Notes under the pieces: generated by a model | Databases searched by the model: none | Told to the model about the DNA's origin: nothing | Seen by the model: the letters and a program-made list of their open reading frames with translations, nothing else | Position numbers and translations under genes: made by a program | NCBI RefSeq assembly: GCF_042646085.1 | Contig: NZ_JBHRSZ010000007.1 | Coordinates: forward strand, 558,001-622,000 | Length of the DNA stretch: 64,000 bases | Origin: Litoribrevibacter euphylliae | GTDB taxonomy: Bacteria; Pseudomonadota; Gammaproteobacteria; Pseudomonadales; Litoribrevibacteraceae | Direction of reading: 5' to 3' | Part shown: positions 18,436 through 26,879 of the stretch, piece after piece | Numbering within the stretch: position 1 is the stretch's first letter | Layout: each line of letters opens with the position of its first letter

Positions 18436-19638
18436 TTAATGAGTCTCCGATGATAGGTTGGAATATCGGAACGCTCGGGATTCAAAGCGATTCAGCTGCT
18501 TAGGTTTGATGGTTTGGTCGACCAGCCTGAAACTTCCGGAATAAATGGTGGGCACCTGATCGGACTTACCCAATAAATCCAAGCCGATGGCTTCGGCCAT
18601 GGCGACACCGTTATCATCGTTCATGCGCATCACGGTAAAGCTCAGTTCTTTTGCTTTTAGGCTGTTTAACTCGGAAGAACCGCCGCCCCAGCCATTAATT
18701 TGGATGTCTTGCTCCAGGCCTAATTCTTTCAACGCATCCAAGGCGCCCAGAGCAATGTCGGTGGAGGTGGCATAAATAAAGTCGAGCTTGTTCGTGTGCG
18801 TGCCTGCGTTTGTGTCTGCACTTGCGTCTGGCTGATGGTGATCTTTGATCAGTTGCAGGGTAGCAGCTTTGGCCTTGGCACGATCGAAGTCCACATAATA
18901 ACTGTCTTTTAGGTGGAAGTTGTGCGCTGCACGCATTTGGCTTTCAAAGAGACCACCACGAATCTTGCTGACATAGCCCTGGGTGCCAAACAAGATGCCG
19001 TAATTAGCCCCCTGAGGGAATCGGGTTTGATATTCCTGCACTAAGAGTTGTGTACCGATGGCGTGGTCAAAACCGACGTATAAGAAAGGCTGTTGCTTAC
19101 TAAAGGCGCGTAGCGGGGTGGTGATGTTTTGCAGAATAATCTTGGTTTGGGTTTGATGTTTCACCTGCTCAATCAGCTTTTGGTGTTTGATGGCGTCCAG
19201 GGTAAACACCAGATAATCGGTGGTATCGCCCAGGCTTTGAGTCAGTAATTTCGCCTGAAGGTTGAGGTCGCTGCCTGGTTTGGTGAAATGAACGTCCAAC
19301 TGGTATCGAATGCCCAGTTGTTTCAGCCGGTGTTCAAAGGCATGAATACTTCGACGCCAATAATCTGAAGTTTGTAAACCGGGATAAATGACTAAAATTC
19401 GAGCACTGTCCGTGTTGTTAATGAGCCGTTTGGGTTGGCTTTGAACTCTGAGGTTAAAGGCTTCTGAACGCTCAAGTTGTTCAGGGTTCGCTTTAAAAAA
19501 CTCATCGACCATCCAGTATTCTTTCAAATGTAAGTCGGCCAACACACTCGAACTGATCATCAGCAAAAAACACAGGCTAATAACAGAGCGCAGTGCTTGA
19601 GGTAGAGACCAAAGATTAGGTTTAAGGTATCGGTGCAT
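18436..19638 (-). CDS. luxP: LuxP-like autoinducer-2 binding periplasmic protein
   Basis: The 400-residue protein has a signal peptide ending at about residue 34 and a periplasmic-binding fold. It matches Vibrio LuxP, as I know that sequence, over nearly its full length: QTSDYWRRSI, ILQNITTPLRAF, PFLYVGFDHA, INGWGGGSSEL and TVMRMNDDNGVAMAEAI. Residues aligned with the LuxP AI-2 contacts are all kept: Gln89, Ser91, Trp94, Asn171, Arg227, Thr293, Asp294, Trp317 and Arg338 (Vibrio Q77, S79, W82, N159, R215, T266, D267, W289, R310). A short Ala/Asp/Thr/Asn-rich insertion at about 268-284 is not in Vibrio. It heads an operon with the kinase. Binding of AI-2 is inferred from these residues; the residue numbers for LuxP are from memory. 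Confidence 0.88.
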   Translation of the reverse strand: MHRYLKPNLWSLPQALRSVISLCFLLMISSSVLADLHLKEYWMVDEFFKANPEQLERSEAFNLRVQSQPKRLINNTDSARILVIYPGLQTSDYWRRSIHAFEHRLKQLGIRYQLDVHFTKPGSDLNLQAKLLTQSLGDTTDYLVFTLDAIKHQKLIEQVKHQTQTKIILQNITTPLRAFSKQQPFLYVGFDHAIGTQLLVQEYQTRFPQGANYGILFGTQGYVSKIRGGLFESQMRAAHNFHLKDSYYVDFDRAKAKAATLQLIKDHHQPDASADTNAGTHTNKLDFIYATSTDIALGALDALKELGLEQDIQINGWGGGSSELNSLKAKELSFTVMRMNDDNGVAMAEAIGLDLLGKSDQVPTIYSGSFRLVDQTIKPKQLNRFESRAFRYSNLSSETH

Positions 19639-19797
19639 AGTGGAATCGAAGCTAGGATTTTTGAGTCAGGGTTGTTGAATCAGAATGTGGTGATTCTGAC
19701 TCATCCTTTATTCTTATGTTTACAAAACTTTAGCCTATGGACTGTACAAGAGCAAATAATGATTCGCCTATCTTTTTGTATTTAAAGATGTTTTTAA

Positions 19798-20060
19798 GGA
19801 ACCTCTGAATAAGTCCCTCTCTGCTCAGGCCTATAAGAGAAATGTCTCTTTGAGGCGCGGTTTTGCAGGCATAACGGGTTACGTCAAAAAGCCGCAACAA
19901 AAAAGAGGCATTTCTCTTAAGGCCCCGAAGGGCGGGGCTTTAAAAACGTTATAACTGCGTTGAACTTCTTGAAAAGGTCTAGACATTCTCTACGAAGCTC
20001 GCCTTGTTCTAACATTTTTCTAGCGCCCGCTGAGCTAGAGCGGACTTGTTCAGAGGTTCT
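19798..20060. mobile_element. MITE-like inverted-repeat element with TTAA duplication
   Basis: The left end ggaacctctgaataagtcc and the right end, read on the other strand as agaacctctgaacaagtcc, form terminal inverted repeats. These extend imperfectly over about 32 bases. TTAA flanks it directly on both sides (19794-19797 and 20061-20064). It encodes no protein. Inside are a perfect 11-bp stem (19834-19844 with 19909-19919) and a GC-rich hairpin (19922-19938). A 4-bp YTAR-type target is known for IS5-group elements, so it may be a non-autonomous IS5-family derivative; that family link is inference. Confidence 0.7.
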
Positions 20061-20209
20061 TTAAAGTGTTCGATGGTTTTCTTTATGATCTGTTTTGGTG
20101 CATAAAACTCAGAGGAAAGAATGAGTTATCAGTAGTTGAGTGCTTTACTCGGATTATTCGGGTTTATTGAGCTGGAGCAGTACCCAGGATTCTTATCGGT
20201 CTATCTTAG

Positions 20210-20230
20210 GGAGCCTCTGAACAAGTCTGC
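20210..20230 (+). repeat. Solo terminal-repeat copy
   Basis: ggagcctctgaacaagtctg matches the end of the MITE-like element at nearly every base. It is preceded by TTAG, which also fits a YTAR target. No partner end is seen downstream before the PilJ-domain gene. Confidence 0.55.
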
Positions 20231-20325
20231 TTAATTGGCCTGCTATGTGCTATGGCAAGGGTGATTAGATAAAGCGAACCACACAGGCACTGTTTCAGTT
20301 GGTGCCTTATTAAGAAGGAATGCCA

Positions 20326-21147
20326 ATGAATATGCTCAACTCTCGTTCAATTAAAGCGCTGATCAAGCTACTGGTTCTGACGTTGATACCGCTTAGTTTC
20401 CCTATCTACTCATGGGGAATGACCGATGCTGAAGCCATCAACAAATCAGGTCGCCAGCGTATGCTGTCACAGCGCATGATGAAAAGTTATTTGATGTTGG
20501 GGGCTGATGTAAAAGTGGAGGTGGCTCAGAAGCAGTTGGATGACAGTGTCGCGTTGTTCGAACAGCAGTTTTTGGAACTGCGTGACTATGCGCCGAGTGA
20601 AGAGATCACCAATAAACTGGATAAGGTGGAATCGCTGTGGGTGGTACATCGAGAGCGCATTATTGCTCAACCGGATAAGCAACATGTTGCGGATTTGATG
20701 GATCAGAACCTGGCTTTGCTGGTGGCGTGTGATCAAGTGGTGAAGGCCATCGAAGCCCATGCCAATGTGGCCAGTGCCCAGTTAGTGAACATCTCTGGGC
20801 GTCAGCGGATGTTGTCACAGAAAATCGCCAAGGCTTATATCGCCTTGTATTGGAAAGTTGAGGATACGGAGCTTAAACAGGAATTCCAGCAGGCCGTTCA
20901 GTTGTTTGATGAATCATTGCAGACACTGGTGGATTCAGATCTGAACAACGAAGCGTTGAATCGTTCGCTGCGTAAAGTGGGTAATCAATGGCGTTTTTCT
21001 CAGTCCGGGTTTAAATTAGGTGACGACGGACGGTACGTACCGACGGTGATTTCCGTCACGACGGAATCCATTTTGAAAAAGATGGATCAAATTACCAAGC
21101 AATATGAAGAGCTCATGATCTCGCAGCATGCGCTAGCTCAGAATTAG
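20326..21147 (+). CDS. Periplasmic protein with tandem PilJ-type sensor domains
   Basis: After a signal peptide (LLVLTLIPLSFPIYSWG) come two copies of a helical domain, each opening with the hallmark NKSGRQRMLSQRMMKSY or NISGRQRMLSQKIAKAY. This is the N-terminal ligand-sensing module of PilJ/NarX-like type IV pilus chemoreceptors. Here it stands alone, with no transmembrane helix or signalling domain after it; total length is 273. It might bind a small ligand and present it to a separate receptor. I start at the ATG at 20326 because aagga then lies at normal spacing; the ATG at 20320 is too close. DUF3565 follows 38 bases later. Confidence 0.8.
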   Translation: MNMLNSRSIKALIKLLVLTLIPLSFPIYSWGMTDAEAINKSGRQRMLSQRMMKSYLMLGADVKVEVAQKQLDDSVALFEQQFLELRDYAPSEEITNKLDKVESLWVVHRERIIAQPDKQHVADLMDQNLALLVACDQVVKAIEAHANVASAQLVNISGRQRMLSQKIAKAYIALYWKVEDTELKQEFQQAVQLFDESLQTLVDSDLNNEALNRSLRKVGNQWRFSQSGFKLGDDGRYVPTVISVTTESILKKMDQITKQYEELMISQHALAQN

Positions 21148-21185
21148 CCCAGTTACGTTAACAGGCTGTTTTTACAGGAAGTGAA

Positions 21186-21425
21186 ATGAAGCAACCCATC
21201 ATAGGTTTTCATCAGGATGAGCTCGGCGATTGGGTTGCGGAATTGGCGTGCTTTCACGGGCAGCACGTTCGTCATCAGCCGCCCTTTATTAATCGCCCTT
21301 GGGTGACTACGGAACAAGGGCGGGCATCTATGCTAGGTCATGAGTTGGACTGCGTGCGGTGTGATCATGACGAGCCGGCCAATGAATATATTCAGAATAA
21401 GCACGGCCATTTAGAACATCCTTAA
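21186..21425 (+). CDS. DUF3565 family protein
   Basis: The 79-residue product has the family pattern IIGFHQDELGDWVAELACFH, then GQHVRHQPPF, NRPWV and a C-terminal CVRCD. The conserved His and Cys residues suggest metal binding, but no function is established to my knowledge. gaagtga precedes the start. It follows the PilJ-domain gene closely and is convergent with the glycosylase gene. Confidence 0.8.
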   Translation: MKQPIIGFHQDELGDWVAELACFHGQHVRHQPPFINRPWVTTEQGRASMLGHELDCVRCDHDEPANEYIQNKHGHLEHP

Positions 21426-21457
21426 GTTTGATGACTGGCCGACCAGTTTGATTGCTG

Positions 21458-22138
21458 CTAGCCGACGGTGTAGGCCAGGAGTAAGCTGATTCGGGACAGT
21501 GGCCAGCCGGACTCGTCATGCCACTCATTGAATTTATCTTGTACGATTTTGAGGTCACGTTTAGCCGTCGGTTGTTTATCAATGATGTTTCGGGCTTTGA
21601 GGGCGGTGATGACATCTCGAGTAAAAATAAACGTGTCTTTGTTCACCATGCGCAAGAAATAAGAACCGGATGCACCGCCCAATTGCGTACCGTGTTTTTT
21701 CAGATGGTCCCATAAACCAACAATATCTGTGACCGGCCACTCGCCCAGAAAACGGCCAAAGCCATCGTATTCTTCTGACGTTCTTAGAATGAAACCGGCA
21801 TTATTGCGGATGGATTTGATCTTTCCGAGATGGCGAATAAGGTCGGTGTTTTCCATGTGTTCTGCAATGGCGTCGTCACTGAGGTGGGCGTTACCGAGAA
21901 TGTTGAAGCCATGGAAGGCTTTTTCAAAGGCGGGCCATTTTGCGTCCACTAAACTGTGTTTTAAACCAGCACGGAAGATGCGTAAGCTCATCAGGGATAA
22001 GTATCTGTCGTCCCCCACTGAAGCCAACTCATCGGGGGTAGCGGGCGTCTGTAAACGAGCATCGAGCATAGTTGCCAATGCTGTTTGTGACCCTTTTTGA
22101 GCGACGGCGTCTTGATAGATGGCATTGAAGCTGGTCAT
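21458..22138 (-). CDS. DNA-3-methyladenine glycosylase I-like protein
   Basis: The 226-residue protein carries the Tag-type core: LMSLRIFRAGLKHSLVDAKW, FEKAFHGF, HLGKIKSIRNNAGFI and GGASGSYFLRMV. Tag removes 3-methyladenine from alkylated DNA by base flipping. The usual N-terminal zinc Cys and the C-terminal zinc-binding His/Cys residues of E. coli Tag are not evident, so this is a divergent member and its base specificity is uncertain. It stands alone on the minus strand. Confidence 0.75.
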   Translation of the reverse strand: MTSFNAIYQDAVAQKGSQTALATMLDARLQTPATPDELASVGDDRYLSLMSLRIFRAGLKHSLVDAKWPAFEKAFHGFNILGNAHLSDDAIAEHMENTDLIRHLGKIKSIRNNAGFILRTSEEYDGFGRFLGEWPVTDIVGLWDHLKKHGTQLGGASGSYFLRMVNKDTFIFTRDVITALKARNIIDKQPTAKRDLKIVQDKFNEWHDESGWPLSRISLLLAYTVG

Positions 22139-22275
22139 AGAAAACGTCCCTTTGTATTAATTCTGATTACCATGGTGTTGGAGTGGTACTGTACACCAAA
22201 AGTTCTGAGAAGGGACGTTTACTGTATATACCTGGGTGTCTCTAAATGCTTTCTGTTCTTAGATGATATCCGCTC

Positions 22276-23487
22276 TTAGATGCTTTCCAAAAGTGCGTTG
22301 GCTTTGACATTGCTTTCTATGAAGATAGTGTTCACCTCGTTCTGATCAAGCCCCAATTCGCGGAGTTGGCGCCAGGGAACCTCTAATAATTTAAACCGTT
22401 CATAGAAGGTTGCGGTTTTTAGAATCAGGCCCAGCAGCCCCTGGTATTCGATGAGCGCGGATTTGGATTCTTCATCTAAGGGGAGTTTTTCCATTAGATC
22501 ATGAATCGAAATATCAAAAAATAAATCGAGGCAAGATAGCATACCGATCATGTAAAACTTCTCAGCTAATTGAGGAGTAAAGATGGCGGCGACGCTTTCA
22601 CAGAAAATCGCTCGTTGCATAGAAATGGCGAGTAGGGATTTTGGTTTATCTTCCAACTTGGCCATTGCCAGCATAGACGCCCAACTTTTCAACCGGGTAA
22701 TGCCCAACAAGGACACTGCCGTGTTAATGTTGCTCACTTCTACTGAACGCCTAAATTCGGCGGAATTAATCAGGCTTAGAAGTTTATAGGAGAGGTCGGC
22801 GTCACGTGTGATGATTGATGTCACGCTGTTTATATCGGCGTCGGATTGATTAAGTTCCGCGATGAGGTTAAGTACCGCTGCTTTGTTGCTGGACAGTGTG
22901 GCACCTTCCACAATATTGGGTTTGTAAAGAAAGTAGCCTTGAAATAGGGTGCACCCCAGCTTTTTACAGAACAGATATTCATCTTGGGTTTCAATCTTTT
23001 CAGCCAGCAACTCGACCTGATATTTTCCTAACTTGGCAATGGCTTCTCTGAGTTCAGTTCGGTTCATCGCCGGTACTTCGAGTTTAACGATGTCGGTTAA
23101 CTCAAGCAGAGGTTTGTATTTATCGTCCCAGACAAAGTCGTCAATTACGATCTTGTAGCCTTTGGCTTTGATTTCTTTGACTTTAGTAAGTAACTCGGGG
23201 GTAATTTCAATGTTTTCTAAGATTTCAATATTCAACAGCTCTGATGCTATTGGTGGTAAGTTCTCGAGTAATCGGCTGGTGAAATTAACGAAGGCCGGTA
23301 AGCCTCCTGTAATGCGGTCGCATTCGCCCAGAGAAAAGGCATTAATGAGTACCTGTGAGGTGGCCTTGTCACCATCGACACTGCTGTTGATGGTGCCATC
23401 TTCAAACCGAAAAAGTAGCTCATAAGCTACTATCTCTTTGTTCACATCGCATATAGGTTGTCGTGCAAGAAGTGTCGTAGCAGCCAC
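22276..23487 (-). CDS. EAL-HDOD signalling protein
   Basis: The 403-residue protein starts with LLARQPICDVNKEIVAYELL, the N-terminus of YuxH-type proteins. It has an EAL-like domain (residues 1-200) followed by an HDOD domain (200-400; SYKLLSLINSAEF, ISLLGITRLKSW-like). In the EAL part the signature is ELLFR instead of EALLR and the DDFGTG loop is IDDFVWDDK, so c-di-GMP hydrolysis is unlikely. It is more likely a c-di-GMP receptor or scaffold. It stands next to other c-di-GMP and chemotaxis genes in this window. Confidence 0.88.
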   Translation of the reverse strand: MAATTLLARQPICDVNKEIVAYELLFRFEDGTINSSVDGDKATSQVLINAFSLGECDRITGGLPAFVNFTSRLLENLPPIASELLNIEILENIEITPELLTKVKEIKAKGYKIVIDDFVWDDKYKPLLELTDIVKLEVPAMNRTELREAIAKLGKYQVELLAEKIETQDEYLFCKKLGCTLFQGYFLYKPNIVEGATLSSNKAAVLNLIAELNQSDADINSVTSIITRDADLSYKLLSLINSAEFRRSVEVSNINTAVSLLGITRLKSWASMLAMAKLEDKPKSLLAISMQRAIFCESVAAIFTPQLAEKFYMIGMLSCLDLFFDISIHDLMEKLPLDEESKSALIEYQGLLGLILKTATFYERFKLLEVPWRQLRELGLDQNEVNTIFIESNVKANALLESI

Positions 23488-23725
23488 TGTTTATCTTTCC
23501 TTATCCAGTTCCTCAAGCTATCAGACTAAGTGTAGAAAAGATCTGAAAATTGAACAGGGCTTGAGCGTTGAATAGGGACAATTGCGTCTTTTCTTACATG
23601 ATGAGCCGTTTATGAAAAATTAGAGTAATTACTCATGTTTCTGTTGACCTTGACTTACTGATCAATGAATAATCACTACCGAAAACGATAATAATAATCC
23701 AGATATTGATGTGAGGGAGAGATAC

Positions 23726-25534
23726 GTGAGTAAGCAAAGCAACGCCAGTTCTGACGCGTTTGATTTTGATCAAGTGGTGATTGGATCAGGTTTTGGTGGT
23801 TCGTGCAGTGCGTTACGGTTAACTGAAAAAGGTTACAAAGTCTTAGTCTTAGAGAAAGGTAAGCGCTGGAAAGATCAAGACTTTCCCTCCTCAAACTGGA
23901 ACTTCAAAAAATATCTGTGGGCGCCAAAACTTGGCCTGACAGGGCCTTGGCAGATGTCTTTTACTCGTAAGGTAGTGGCTTTACATGGCTCTGGTGTCGG
24001 CGGTGGTTCGTTGATTTATGCAAATACACATTATATCCCTCAGAAGAGCATTTTTGAGTCTGAACAATGGACGCGGACGCGCTCCAACTGGTACGACACC
24101 TTGTTGCCTTTCTACGGGCTGGCGCAGCGTATGCTGGGTACCTCGTCTGGCCGTTATGAGGGCGTGGCCGACAAGTTATTGAAAGACGTCGCGACCGATA
24201 TGGGCCGTGAAGAGACTTATGAGCTGGTCGATACCGGTGTTTACTACGAAGACCAATATCAAGCAGCAGAGAACAAAGAAGAACCGTATTTTGCCGGGGC
24301 AGGGCCGAAGCGTGAAGCCTGTAATCTTTGTGCGCGCTGCATGATGGGCTGTCCTAAAAACGCTAAGAATACGCTGGAGAAGAACTACCTCTATTTTGCC
24401 GAACGTAATGGTGCAGAGATACGTGCAGAGTCACAAGTAACTCGTATTGATCCCTTACCAGGAAAGAGCGGAGAGTGTGATGGCAGTGCTGGATATGAAT
24501 TAACGATAAAACAATCCACAGGTTGGTTAGGCAAAACCTATAAGATCCGAACCAAAGGCGTGGTGTTATCCGCGGGTGTGGTTGGTACCTTGAATTTGCT
24601 GATGGGAAGCAAATTCAAGACAGAGACCTTACCTAATATCTCAGACTTGATTGGTCGCCAGGTTCGCACCAATTCAGAAACCTTTTATTCCGTCGGTTTT
24701 GATACCAAAAATACCTACAAAGAAAACGAAATTTCAAAAGGCTTAGCGATCACCTCGTCATTCAAGCCAGATGACATTACCACCATTGAGCCGGTGCGTT
24801 TTAATAAAGGGTCAGACTCGGCCTGGCTGAGTTTCTCTATGGTGCCTTTGACCGATGCAGGCGGTATACCGCGCGGTATTCGTCTTCTACTAAATATGCT
24901 GATGCAGCCGTTGACTACGTTGAAGTTGATGAACCCGGTGGGCAAAGCCAAACGCAATAATGTACTGATGATCATGCAAAGCGCTGATAGCTACGTGCAT
25001 GCCAAGTGGAAACGTGCCTGGACCAAATTATTCCGCCGACGTCTGACCATTGAACAAGAAGCCGGAGATCAAAAACTCACAACCTACTTCGATGTCGGGC
25101 AGGATGTTGCCCGCCGCTATGGTGAGAAATCACAAGGTGAAGTGGGTAACGTGGCCTTGGACATTCTGGTCAACACGCCGGTGACCGCACATATCATGGG
25201 TGGCGTGCCGATTGGTAAAAGCGCTGCCGATGGGGTGGTGGATGAATCCGGAGCGGTGTTTGGTTATCAAGGATTACGGGTGTTGGACGGTTCAGTCATT
25301 CCCGGAAATTTGGCGGTGAACCCGTCTCTGACCATCCTGGCATTGAGTGAATACGCGATGTCGCAAGTACCGGTCAAAGATGAAATGTCGGCCGCGAAAG
25401 TGGCTCCTGTTAACTTCTCTAAACCTTTGCCAGGTATGGTATCTGCGCTTGATGGTGAGGGGGATTTGTTGAAGGAGGCAGTAGAGCGTTCACAGCAAGT
25501 TCAAGCTGGTCGGCAGGAAGAAGTAGTGAAGTAA
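23726..25534 (+). CDS. GMC-family oxidoreductase (cholesterol-oxidase-like) with ferredoxin-like Cys motif
   Basis: The 602-residue flavoprotein starts with an FAD motif (VVIGSGFGGSCSALRL) and has GSGVGGGSLIYANTHYIP and the C-terminal LRVLDGSVIPGNLAVNPSLT of GMC/cholesterol oxidases (ChoD-like). Residues near 200 have CNLCARCMMGCPKNAKNTL, a Cx2Cx2Cx3C cluster typical of a 4Fe-4S site, which is also seen in the ChoD branch. The substrate is probably a sterol or other alcohol, but this is not settled. I start at GTG 23726, 7 bases after ggaga. There is no signal peptide, so it is cytosolic. A strong terminator follows. Confidence 0.82.
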   Translation: MSKQSNASSDAFDFDQVVIGSGFGGSCSALRLTEKGYKVLVLEKGKRWKDQDFPSSNWNFKKYLWAPKLGLTGPWQMSFTRKVVALHGSGVGGGSLIYANTHYIPQKSIFESEQWTRTRSNWYDTLLPFYGLAQRMLGTSSGRYEGVADKLLKDVATDMGREETYELVDTGVYYEDQYQAAENKEEPYFAGAGPKREACNLCARCMMGCPKNAKNTLEKNYLYFAERNGAEIRAESQVTRIDPLPGKSGECDGSAGYELTIKQSTGWLGKTYKIRTKGVVLSAGVVGTLNLLMGSKFKTETLPNISDLIGRQVRTNSETFYSVGFDTKNTYKENEISKGLAITSSFKPDDITTIEPVRFNKGSDSAWLSFSMVPLTDAGGIPRGIRLLLNMLMQPLTTLKLMNPVGKAKRNNVLMIMQSADSYVHAKWKRAWTKLFRRRLTIEQEAGDQKLTTYFDVGQDVARRYGEKSQGEVGNVALDILVNTPVTAHIMGGVPIGKSAADGVVDESGAVFGYQGLRVLDGSVIPGNLAVNPSLTILALSEYAMSQVPVKDEMSAAKVAPVNFSKPLPGMVSALDGEGDLLKEAVERSQQVQAGRQEEVVK

Positions 25535-25566
25535 CTGGACATAATTTTTCAATGTTGTTTGATAGG

Positions 25567-25592
25567 AAAAAAGCCTCGCGAGAGGCTTTTTT
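25567..25592 (+). terminator. Intrinsic terminator
   Basis: Perfect stem aaaaaagcctc and gaggctttttt around a GCGA tetraloop, with a T-run on the plus strand, 33 bases after the GMC gene. The A-run on the other arm makes it work on the minus strand too. Confidence 0.9.
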
Positions 25593-25742
25593 ATTTCCAG
25601 AATGGGAAAAAATTTCTCTCCTTATTGATATAGATATCAAATTACATACAATGCCCCGCTTCTTTAGATGTTCTAGTAATAAAAATAAGAGAAGAAGAGC
25701 AGCTTTAGGATGTAATGCATTATTAACAACAAGGATTGAGAA

Positions 25743-26309
25743 ATGTTTAAAAAATTAACTTTATCAGCTGCTCTTCTGGCAGCAACGTCAATCGGTTTCG
25801 CTCAAGAAGGCGAATATGCTAAGGGTGGCTACATAGGCACATTCTTTTCTTCAAACTCTATTGAAGTAGATGGTTCTGGGTATGATATTGAGGCAGAGCC
25901 AACTAGCTTTGGTGTTCGTGCAGGGTATTATCTAATTCCTCAGGTTGCTCTTGAAGTTCGCTATAGTGTTGAAGTTAGCGATGATAATGCCGAAGTTAAT
26001 AACATTGATAGCGGTGTTGATGTTAGTCTGCCATACAACTACGGTGCTTTTATTAAAGCTGGTTATCCAACGAAGCACATTGAGCCATACATCTTATTAG
26101 GTTGGAATAAGTTTGAGTTAGAAGCAGAAGCCAACGGTTATAATGCCTCAACTACAGATAGTGGTGCGGCGCTTGGTTTAGGCTTAGGTTTTTTCTTTAA
26201 TGAATCTTTAGGCATGAACCTTGAGGTATTGAGTGTTCACTCAGCTGAAGAAGATGATGTTGAGGAAACAATTGGACAAGCAAGTTTAGGTCTTGTTTAT
26301 AGCTTCTAA
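25743..26309 (+). CDS. Outer-membrane beta-barrel protein
   Basis: The 188-residue protein has a signal peptide (KKLTLSAALLAATSIGFAQ), then alternating strands with many Gly and aromatic residues, and ends ASLGLVYSF with the terminal Phe required by the Bam machinery. The size fits an eight-stranded OmpA-like/opacity barrel domain. It is rich in Asp and Glu and in A/T relative to its neighbours. aaggattgag precedes the start. The function (adhesion, pore or structural) cannot be told. Confidence 0.8.
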   Translation: MFKKLTLSAALLAATSIGFAQEGEYAKGGYIGTFFSSNSIEVDGSGYDIEAEPTSFGVRAGYYLIPQVALEVRYSVEVSDDNAEVNNIDSGVDVSLPYNYGAFIKAGYPTKHIEPYILLGWNKFELEAEANGYNASTTDSGAALGLGLGFFFNESLGMNLEVLSVHSAEEDDVEETIGQASLGLVYSF

Positions 26310-26387
26310 TTGATTTCCCCCTGATAAAGGGACATCAACTTTCTTCCCAAAAAGGAGTCTAATTAGCATCTCTCACTGGAGGTGGCT

Positions 26388-26789
26388 ATGAGGCTCCTTT
26401 TTTCATTCTGGCTTATTTGTTTCATACCGATGGCATTTGCTTCTCAGTATTTAGACGATCAGAACTTCGACACCATCTGTGATGATTATCGGTGTAAAAA
26501 AGAGCGCTATGACCAACGCAAAGAGCATGAGGAATATGATCAGCCTGTAGTAACCGCTGTGGATGCAGAGAAAGAGGTGTGTCGATATTTTAGTTCAACC
26601 GAATCACGTCGATTAAAGATTGAGAAGCGCATAGCCAAGGGCATGACGGAAGCTCAGGTAAGGGCGTCCTGGGGAAATCCGAGCCAGGTTGATCAACTGT
26701 CCGATGAGCAAAGTCAGTGGTTCTATCGACGCTTTGGTGAGAGTTATTTTCTGACGTTTCTGAATGGCTGTTTGCAGGGCTGGCGGTAG
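26388..26789 (+). CDS. Secreted protein with a BamE/SmpA-like C-terminal part
   Basis: The 133-residue product has a signal peptide (RLLFSFWLICFIPMAFA) and a charged middle part. The C-terminal segment (KRIAKGMTEAQVRASWGNPS, QWFYRR) resembles the small BamE/SmpA-like fold found in many envelope proteins (GMT-x-V-x-x-x-G-P). There is no lipobox Cys, so it should be periplasmic. ctggagg at 5-base spacing fixes the ATG at 26388. Three Cys residues (CDDYRC and VCRYF) may form disulfides. Function unknown. Confidence 0.65.
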   Translation: MRLLFSFWLICFIPMAFASQYLDDQNFDTICDDYRCKKERYDQRKEHEEYDQPVVTAVDAEKEVCRYFSSTESRRLKIEKRIAKGMTEAQVRASWGNPSQVDQLSDEQSQWFYRRFGESYFLTFLNGCLQGWR

Positions 26790-26804
26790 TGCTTTTTGAA
26801 AGCG

Positions 26805-26849
26805 CATAAAAAAGCCTGAGCGACTTCCTTGTGGGAAACCGCTCAGGCT
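26805..26849 (-). terminator. Intrinsic terminator of fadH
   Basis: Arms agcctgagcg and cgctcaggct pair perfectly around a 17-base loop. On the minus strand a run of T follows, so it ends the dienoyl-CoA reductase transcript; it may also stop the plus-strand gene before it. Confidence 0.85.
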
Positions 26850-26879
26850 ATTTCTAACTTTCTACATTTGGGTAAAAAA

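Larger units (their letters stand above)
19639..20325. other. Intergenic region upstream of the LuxP operon
   Basis: This 687-base stretch separates the LuxP operon from the PilJ-domain gene and has no gene that I can support. It holds the 263-base MITE-like element and, 150 bases further on, a single extra copy of the element's end. Promoters for both divergent transcription units must also lie here, but I cannot place them with confidence. Confidence 0.6.

Noticed and set aside
25552..25758. Open frame of 68 codons after the GMC oxidase gene
   Set aside because: It begins at the terminator hairpin and has no ribosome site or recognisable composition; the true gene is the barrel at 25743.
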